This document shows, piece after piece, positions 16,269 through 21,353 of a stretch of DNA of 21,353 nucleotides. The first letter of the stretch is position 1, and the number at the start of each line of letters is the position of its first letter. Both the position numbers and the translations under genes were made by a program. The DNA lies in the IMG/VR virus record IMGVR_UViG_3300046009_008236, positions 1-21,353 of that record; one strand, given 5' to 3'. The notes beneath the pieces were generated by a model that worked only from the letters and a program-made list of their open reading frames with translations, ran no database searches and was not told where the DNA came from. The DNA comes from a virus.

Positions 16269-16572
16269 TTATGTTTTCTATGTTTAGTTTTTGCGCGACT
16301 ATCTGACCCTCCTCGTCCATTTTGGCGATTTGGGATTTGAGGAGGTCACGAAGCCCCTCGAAATAGGAAATTTGACGAATGACGGAAGTGCGCTGACCGT
16401 GCCAGAGGTTGAGCATTGCGACGGCTTCGATGTTGTTGGGGGACGTGGCGAGGATGGAAGTCTCCAGACCTTCGAGTTCTACGCCCAGAGCTTTTTGCAC
16501 CTCGGGGTAAACGGGCGACGCCATGTAGGCGTCCAGCGCGTCGAGCTGTTTTTGGAAGTCGGAGCGGAGCAT
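16255..16572 (-). CDS. Small helical protein between portal and scaffold, 105 aa
   Basis: I take the ATG at 16572-16570, which overlaps the TGA of the portal gene as TGATG; a GTG three bases further upstream is an alternative. A weak purine run (AAAGGGAAG) lies just before it, the nearest thing to a ribosome site in the window. The protein is almost wholly helical (FQKQLDALDAYMASPVYPEV, then QKALGVELEGLE) and ends in a polar Asn/Glu tail. Proteins of this size and make-up often sit between portal and scaffold in short-tailed phages, but their role is not established. It may help portal incorporation. It overlaps the scaffold gene by 14 bases. Confidence 0.8.
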   Translation of the reverse strand: MLRSDFQKQLDALDAYMASPVYPEVQKALGVELEGLETSILATSPNNIEAVAMLNLWHGQRTSVIRQISYFEGLRDLLKSQIAKMDEEGQIVAQKLNIENINENE

Positions 16573-18764
16573 CACTTCCCTTTCGCCTCCGGTTTAACAT
16601 TAATATGCACCACCTTGTCCCCTTCCGTCACGTGCGTCTGCGGCGCATTCGTCGTCTGAGGCCCGCCCTGCTGTTGCGGCTGTGGGTTATCCTGGACAGG
16701 AGGACGGGGCATAACATCCAGCCCTTCTTCCACCCGCTTTTTCAGCGAAAACCGCGAAACCGGTCCCGCATCACGTAGGCGTAGCATTTCCTCAAGGATT
16801 GCTTTTGCCGAAAGGTCAAGCTGCATCGCCATTTCGGGATTCTGCATTGCCGTGATAAGCAGTTCCTGCAACGACTGCGCCATCATCCCACGGTCTTGGG
16901 GCATCGTGTTGTCGTAAAGCATGAAGTCGTCCCCGCAGATGACTTCTTCGGGTTCGCCCTTGAAAGCTTCGTAACGCTCCTGCACTTCCAACATAGGGTC
17001 GACCGGACGGGGAGGGATTTGTGACGGGTCAATCTGCTGTTGCAGCATGGGGTTCTGTCGCACAGCTTCCGCAAGCTGTTGCATCTGCATCTCCCACTGC
17101 TGAGAAGCGGCAGCGTATTGGGCGAGAACTTTTTTTGACGGCTTGCCGATGACCCGTAGAAAGGACTCGAAGGACAGCGACTGCCGAGCGTTGCTCAACA
17201 TCAACCGCCCCATCCGACCCAACAGACTTTCCCAGATAAGCGCGCCGTGCATTTTCATACGCGAGGCGGCTCCGCCTGCGACAGTGCGGTCTTGGAAAGA
17301 AGACCGCCGGCCAGTGCTCGACTGTCCCTGCATCATCTTATTCACCCCCGTGACTTGCTCAATCACATCGCCGAGAATCCCCACGTCGTTCATGTGGTTC
17401 CCCGTGACGTCCTGAATGCGCAACTGGCCTACGGCCCTGTCTGGAGGCACTGCAACACCCTTGCGAAGATAGATGTCCCCCTTGCCGTCAAGACTTTTCG
17501 TGTTGATAAGCGACTCGTTAATGATGAGCCGATTGTCAATAACGCGGTCAACACTCGCCACGTGCGAGTTCATGAACCACGATTGAAACTCCTGAATCGG
17601 ATAGATAAGCTCCGCAAGACCGAACGAAGTGTTTTGGTGCATGTCAGGGCTGAACTGCCCAACGGTGTAGCCAAACTCATTATGCCACCACTTCGCCTGC
17701 TCCATGCGGATGACACGGTTGCCGTTCGCATACCACAGGTGGTAGAGAATCTTGTGGTTTTCGGAGCCTAGAACCCACTCCCCGTTGTCGTTCTTCACCG
17801 GCTTATTTCCCGCAACCTTACTCTGTCCCGGCACATAGTCTTTCAGTTTGAACTTCGACGGGATAATCCAGACCTGCATCTTGGTCACGAGAGCAAGGCT
17901 GCTACCGTTGTTCGGGTCAAATCCCGTCACGAGATTTTCATTCCCCCTCAACGCTCCGCGAAGGTTGTCCATGACCTCGGCAAGACCGCCCACACTTCCC
18001 GCAACAGCCATCGGTTGAATATACTTCACCCCCGCAACCTCCCCTGCCGCTTCGAGTTCATAAAGCGCGGTCATTGAAAATTCTTCTTCTAACGCACAGA
18101 ACTCGCCCTTCTGGAAATCGCACAAAGCGTGCCGCGTGTCCGGAAAAAACCGGAAGGGCGAGATATTCCGCACTCGATTCCCCTCATACTTCACGTAGTC
18201 CTCCCACGCCGCAACAGGGTCAGGAGTGGGATAGATTTCCCCGTTAGGCCCAGGAGCCGGTGTCGGTTCTTGCCGCGCAATCCACGCTTTCATCATTTCC
18301 TTCGTCCACGAGACTTCCATCGCGGCTTCACCGAAACGCCCAATGTCAAGAAGGGCTTGAAAAAGTCGTGCGTTTTTGTCGTTCTTGTTCAGCTGGAACT
18401 CCAACACCAACTCCAGGTCAGCTTTCTTCGTGCCGAAGTCCTCGTCCCCCGTCGGACGGAGATTGAAAAACGTCTCTTGTTGGTTGAACTGAAGGAAGTG
18501 GAACGACACAAAGGTCATTATCTGCGCGTACGCAGTGGGGAGCACAGCCTTTGTTGGACGCCCTTCGGCTGCCTTTTTGGTGTCCTCCTTATCCATCACC
18601 ATTTCGCCCTTGAACACGCTTTGTTGGAGTTCCCAGTTTTCGTAGTTCCGACTACGCGCCTGCCGGGAAATACCCATGAGACGCTTGGCGTGTTTAAGCA
18701 ACGCGCTATGAAAAGCGTCCTCGGGGTCTTGGACAGAAAGCAGGGTTTTAATATCAGAGTCCAT
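16572..18764 (-). CDS. Portal protein, podovirus type, 730 aa
   Basis: This is the dodecameric ring at the capsid vertex through which DNA enters and leaves. The size fits podovirus portals. The N-terminal part (about 1-230) has the helix-rich region with YENWELQQSVFKGEM and PTAYAQIMTFVSFHFLQFNQ. The middle has the typical clip and wing segment (NTSFGLAELIYPIQEFQSWF), then INESLINT and GVNKMMQGQSSTGRRSSFQD near 475-500. The C-terminal 180 residues are rich in Gln and Met (MQMQQLAEAVRQNPMLQQQ) and Pro, like the extended barrel or crown of long portals, and end in a disordered PQPQQQGGPQTTN tail. The gene directly follows the terminase and overlaps it by one base (TAATG). Confidence in the portal call is high from pattern plus position. 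Confidence 0.9.
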   Translation of the reverse strand: MDSDIKTLLSVQDPEDAFHSALLKHAKRLMGISRQARSRNYENWELQQSVFKGEMVMDKEDTKKAAEGRPTKAVLPTAYAQIMTFVSFHFLQFNQQETFFNLRPTGDEDFGTKKADLELVLEFQLNKNDKNARLFQALLDIGRFGEAAMEVSWTKEMMKAWIARQEPTPAPGPNGEIYPTPDPVAAWEDYVKYEGNRVRNISPFRFFPDTRHALCDFQKGEFCALEEEFSMTALYELEAAGEVAGVKYIQPMAVAGSVGGLAEVMDNLRGALRGNENLVTGFDPNNGSSLALVTKMQVWIIPSKFKLKDYVPGQSKVAGNKPVKNDNGEWVLGSENHKILYHLWYANGNRVIRMEQAKWWHNEFGYTVGQFSPDMHQNTSFGLAELIYPIQEFQSWFMNSHVASVDRVIDNRLIINESLINTKSLDGKGDIYLRKGVAVPPDRAVGQLRIQDVTGNHMNDVGILGDVIEQVTGVNKMMQGQSSTGRRSSFQDRTVAGGAASRMKMHGALIWESLLGRMGRLMLSNARQSLSFESFLRVIGKPSKKVLAQYAAASQQWEMQMQQLAEAVRQNPMLQQQIDPSQIPPRPVDPMLEVQERYEAFKGEPEEVICGDDFMLYDNTMPQDRGMMAQSLQELLITAMQNPEMAMQLDLSAKAILEEMLRLRDAGPVSRFSLKKRVEEGLDVMPRPPVQDNPQPQQQGGPQTTNAPQTHVTEGDKVVHINVKPEAKGK

Positions 18765-20419
18765 TAGGCGTAGGTGTGGCGGGAAAGGTGAATGGCGTTA
18801 TGCCGAGAGTATTCCGGACGGACAGGGAGTTTGTCCTCGTCAGAAGGAGTAACGTAGTCGAGACCGGAAAGCACCGCACGGTAAAGGTTCTCCATCATGT
18901 GGTCGTCCTTGTCCACAGGTTTACCGGTTTCGGGGTCTTTCACGTAGTGCGTCATCTCAAACAGGGTTTGAGTAAGGTTCGGCGAAAAGTAGATTGTCGG
19001 GAGGTCGTGGTGTCCACGTTCCCGGAGCTTTTCCCCAACCTTCAGCGTGCCCTGCGTGCGGTCCTTTGTCGCAGGCATGAAAAAGAGGTCGTGAGAAGCG
19101 AGAGTGTCGATAACGGAAGTTTCGCTGTTCGGGTCTTCGATTACAGCGTTCGGGTCGATTTCGAGAGAAATGCAGTTACGCCCGGCAATCTTTTCCTTCA
19201 AAAGCTCCGCGTTCTGTGCGATATACTTTGTGTAGAACATCTCGTCGTAGATGTAAACGGTGCCGTCTGGAGCCGTCGCGAAGAAAAGCAACGCTTGGTG
19301 TTTGGAGATATGAACGTCCCACCAGACCCTGATGGTGTAGTTTTTTGGCGGGTCGTTGAAATCTTTCCACCCTTTCGGAACGTCACACAACACGTGCATG
19401 TCCCACACAAACTCGGGATAGACAAGGCCGGACATGTGGGACGGGAGACCGTTGATGCGGCATTCAAGGTTCACGGGGTCGCGCTTGAACAGTTCTTCAA
19501 ACTCGTCAATGGACTGTTGGGAGTTATGCGGGTTGTCGTAGATGCTCCACGTGATGATAAAGCGGGAAACGTTGTTGTTTTTGCCCACCACAAACTCCCG
19601 CCCGTCCGGGGCCATGTCCACCAGACGCTTGTTCTTCGGCGTGAACATGTCGTTAATCCACATTTCGGTGAGAGGCGTGCAGTTAATCCAGAACTTTCCT
19701 TGACGGTCAACAAGCCCGCGTGCATGGGCTTGGAACATGCTTTCAGGACAGGGTTCGTCAAGGTGAATCACGTCCCAATCGCTGGACTCTGCGGACATCT
19801 TTGCATGTTTATACGATTCGATGGTGTCAATATAAATCGAAGATACTCCGCCACCATGTTCGGCTGGCCGTGCAATATCAATCCGGTCAATGTGGCCGCC
19901 GCGAGATTTATGGGGGTTGCCGTGGATGGAAGCTGTTGGGATGAGCTGGAAATACTCACCCCAGTTTTCATAGCTTCCGACGTTGTTGGTAAAGATTTCA
20001 TTGGACTTGTCCCAGTCGGTGACGATGAGAAGGAGTTTTATCGGACGCTGAGGGATGCCGAGAGTGATAAGGGCGAAGTCTTCAGGGTTAGCAACAGGGT
20101 CATGCACACGAACGACATTTCCCTTTCCGTCCTTGACTTCAAACTTGTGCCGATACCACGGGCGATAACCGAGGCAGAACGCCACGTCTTCGGCGGCTCC
20201 GCACTTCGTTTTTCCGCCGCGGTTTCCGGTGCGACAATAGCGACCCGCGACATGAGCAGCGCGGTGAAACTTATCCTGCTTCGCGTGCGGACGATAGAAG
20301 TCAAGCCCGAACGCTTCCCGAAGTGCCTTAATCCGCGCAAGGGTTTCCTTACGTTTACGCAGTTCCACCAGCCGGTCTTGCACGGCAGGAGAGTCAACGA
20401 ACTGTGTGTCGGCAGACAT
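18764..20419 (-). CDS. terL: Terminase large subunit (packaging ATPase/nuclease), 551 aa
   Basis: This is the motor that pumps DNA into the procapsid and cuts it. The ATPase half shows a Walker A (TGNRGGKT, residues 64-71), a Walker B with catalytic Glu (DVIHLDEP, 216-223, Glu222) and a coupling-type motif (NCTPL, 246-250). The nuclease half shows the expected three acidic sites: Asp368 in VWWDVHISKH, Asp422 in SLEIDP, and Asp505/506 in KDDHMMENLYRAV. Length and motif spacing are those of a complete enzyme. The start ATG (20419-20417) lies two bases after the preceding TAA. No small terminase gene is visible; it may lie beyond the right edge. Confidence 0.97.
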   Translation of the reverse strand: MSADTQFVDSPAVQDRLVELRKRKETLARIKALREAFGLDFYRPHAKQDKFHRAAHVAGRYCRTGNRGGKTKCGAAEDVAFCLGYRPWYRHKFEVKDGKGNVVRVHDPVANPEDFALITLGIPQRPIKLLLIVTDWDKSNEIFTNNVGSYENWGEYFQLIPTASIHGNPHKSRGGHIDRIDIARPAEHGGGVSSIYIDTIESYKHAKMSAESSDWDVIHLDEPCPESMFQAHARGLVDRQGKFWINCTPLTEMWINDMFTPKNKRLVDMAPDGREFVVGKNNNVSRFIITWSIYDNPHNSQQSIDEFEELFKRDPVNLECRINGLPSHMSGLVYPEFVWDMHVLCDVPKGWKDFNDPPKNYTIRVWWDVHISKHQALLFFATAPDGTVYIYDEMFYTKYIAQNAELLKEKIAGRNCISLEIDPNAVIEDPNSETSVIDTLASHDLFFMPATKDRTQGTLKVGEKLRERGHHDLPTIYFSPNLTQTLFEMTHYVKDPETGKPVDKDDHMMENLYRAVLSGLDYVTPSDEDKLPVRPEYSRHNAIHLSRHTYA

Positions 20420-20421
20420 GG

Positions 20422-21048
20422 TTACTGTTTTACGTCGAGTTCAACTTCCAGATGCGTGCAGATAAGGAAGTGCGACGACGCAGTGGCAGACGTGGCGTCA
20501 AACGTGATGATGAAGTCAAGAACGTCGCCGGCGGCCAGTCCCGTGGCAGTTACCATAAAGTCTTTGTCTGCAAGAGTTGTGGAGTTGCAGGAAATTGCAG
20601 AAGTTGCCACAAGGTCCCCGCCGGAAACCGCGATTCCCGTGCGTGTGGCTTTATACGCCTGCACATCCACAGTGGCGGAGGTTGCCGCGACAGACGTAAG
20701 CATTCCCGCGCACAGGCGGAAGGTGATTGCGCCGGCGGAAACATACTCCAGCGGGAGGGTGAACCGACCGCGAGCTTTTTCCCGCGTCATTACGCCAAGC
20801 GCATTCAGGTCTTGCGACTTGAGGTGGGGGATGTTAGTGGCGAAGGTGCCGGTGGCAAAACCAATGTCGTCGTTTGAGCCCACGGCAGGAAGGGCGGTCT
20901 GCACCGCGTCCCACACACGCAACGAGGTGAGCGGGATTTCAAACACCTTGGTTTCGGTCTCGATGTTGCTGCGGGGGACTACACCAGCAAGACTGCCGGA
21001 GAACCGGAGGTCACCGGTTACGCGAAGGCTTTCGTTGAATACGGCCAT
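20422..21048 (-). CDS. Beta-rich virion protein before the terminase, 208 aa, role unknown
   Basis: The start ATG (21048-21046) follows a 17-base gap. The N-terminus reads MAVFNESLRVTGDLRFSGSL, a beta-rich opening of a kind seen in phage fibre or head-decoration proteins. The rest alternates short beta strands: FEIPLTSLRVWDAV, SNDDIGFATGTF, GRFTLPLEYVSAGAITFRLC, then VDVQAYK and a Leu/Val-rich end (LICTHLEVELDVKQ). I recognise the general pattern of unnamed proteins found near terminase genes in environmental phages (DD-x-G-x-x-x-G-x-F, LP-x-EY, vDVxxY), but no function is known to me. There is no catalytic or membrane motif. Head fibre, decoration or assembly factor are all possible. Confidence 0.85.
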   Translation of the reverse strand: MAVFNESLRVTGDLRFSGSLAGVVPRSNIETETKVFEIPLTSLRVWDAVQTALPAVGSNDDIGFATGTFATNIPHLKSQDLNALGVMTREKARGRFTLPLEYVSAGAITFRLCAGMLTSVAATSATVDVQAYKATRTGIAVSGGDLVATSAISCNSTTLADKDFMVTATGLAAGDVLDFIITFDATSATASSHFLICTHLEVELDVKQ

Positions 21049-21065
21049 AAAGAGAGTTAGGCGGG
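21049..21065 (-). promoter_or_regulatory. Pyrimidine-rich leader without Shine-Dalgarno
   Basis: The coding strand reads CCCGCCTAACTCTCTTT before ATG. It is pyrimidine-rich, so it cannot pair as a Shine-Dalgarno sequence. No terminator hairpin is seen after the peptidase gene. Confidence 0.45.
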
Positions 21066-21353
21066 TTATTGTGTTGCTTGAAAGTGCATTGCGTCACGGC
21101 CCCAGAACGCGCCAGCGGACAGCCAGCCCTCACGGGCGAAAGCCTCCATCACGACGAAAGGCATTTTTGCCCGAACGGGCCATGAAACGTGATTGCGGTT
21201 GTTGTTTGCGTCGAAGTCGATGGCTGCACCACGGGCGTGAAGCGAGGGCAGAGATCCTCCGCGCATCGGGCGGTTGTTGTAGCAGCCGTCATAAACCGCC
21301 ACAACTTCTCCCGCGTAGTCGGATGCGTCCTTGAGCGCGCGGGCGAGGCTGGC
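21066..21353 (-). CDS. M15-type peptidase, probable endolysin (5' end beyond window)
   Basis: Only the last 95 residues are in the window; the frame is open to the right edge, so the true start is outside. The zinc site of M15 D-Ala-D-Ala/L-Ala-D-Glu peptidases is visible: SLHARGAAIDFD, with His39 and Asp46 of the visible part as metal ligands, and near the end WGRDAMHFQ, with Asp87 as the probable catalytic acid and His90 as the third ligand. These enzymes cut peptidoglycan peptides, so the gene is probably the lysis endolysin, although a virion-bound peptidase is possible. The product ends QATQ and TAA, 17 bases before the next gene. No holin or spanin is visible in the window. Confidence 0.9.
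   Translation of the reverse strand, partial: ASLARALKDASDYAGEVVAVYDGCYNNRPMRGGSLPSLHARGAAIDFDANNNRNHVSWPVRAKMPFVVMEAFAREGWLSAGAFWGRDAMHFQATQ

Noticed and set aside
18776-21334. Plus-strand open frame of 852 codons opposite the terminase, the 208-residue gene and the peptidase
   Set aside because: It crosses three well-supported minus-strand genes in different relative frames. Opposite the terminase it is in exact codon register, so it stays open simply because that gene avoids TTA, CTA and TCA codons. Its product is Arg/Val/His-rich without any family pattern.
1-21353. tRNA, rRNA, CRISPR, insertion sequences, att sites and rho-independent terminators
   Set aside because: The window is almost fully occupied by coding frames. 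The gaps of at most 36 bases hold no hairpin plus T-run, and no direct-repeat array or cloverleaf was seen.

Overview
This window is part of the late, structural-gene block of a tailed double-stranded DNA phage (Caudoviricetes), or of a prophage of that kind. Every credible gene lies on the minus strand, so the cluster reads from right (21353) to left (1). Genes are packed with gaps of 0-36 bases or overlaps of 1-14 bases. No stretch of 300 bases lacks a gene, and I see no tRNA, CRISPR array, insertion sequence, regulator, integrase or replication gene. G+C looks to be in the mid-50s percent by eye. The host cannot be named. Gene starts lack clear Shine-Dalgarno sequences and are preceded by A/C-rich leaders, which suggests a host that does not depend on that signal.

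Layout in the direction of transcription. (1) 21353-20422: the end of an M15-type peptidase (probable endolysin) and a beta-rich protein of 208 residues. (2) 20419-14032: DNA packaging and head genes, namely large terminase, portal, a small helical protein, a scaffold-like protein and a major capsid protein that resembles the SU10/DUF5309 type. (3) 14029-12403: two small proteins and a probable head-tail adaptor carrying an inserted beta/Gly-rich module. (4) 12403-10288: four proteins of unknown role, among them a 15-cysteine protein translationally coupled to a zinc-ribbon protein. (5) 10251-1: two Gln-rich proteins and then one giant open gene of at least 2820 codons that runs off the left edge.

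The giant product looks like a 'large polyvalent protein'. It has a Gly/Ala-rich hydrophobic N-terminal part, a divergent EIQSDW-type domain, a metallopeptidase-like segment with an unusual zinc motif, and a C-terminal region like LPD38. Such proteins are thought to be carried in virions, mostly of short-tailed phages, and to enter the cell with the DNA.

Together the genes would build a procapsid, package it, join it to a tail through the adaptor, and load the Gln-rich and giant proteins as probable ejected proteins. No tape-measure, sheath or tube gene is visible, so a short-tailed (podovirus-like) particle is my best inference. The most interesting points are the giant protein with its variant metal-binding motif, the amber codon that alone separates it in frame from the gene before it, the Cys-rich/zinc-ribbon pair, and the uniform lack of Shine-Dalgarno sequences.
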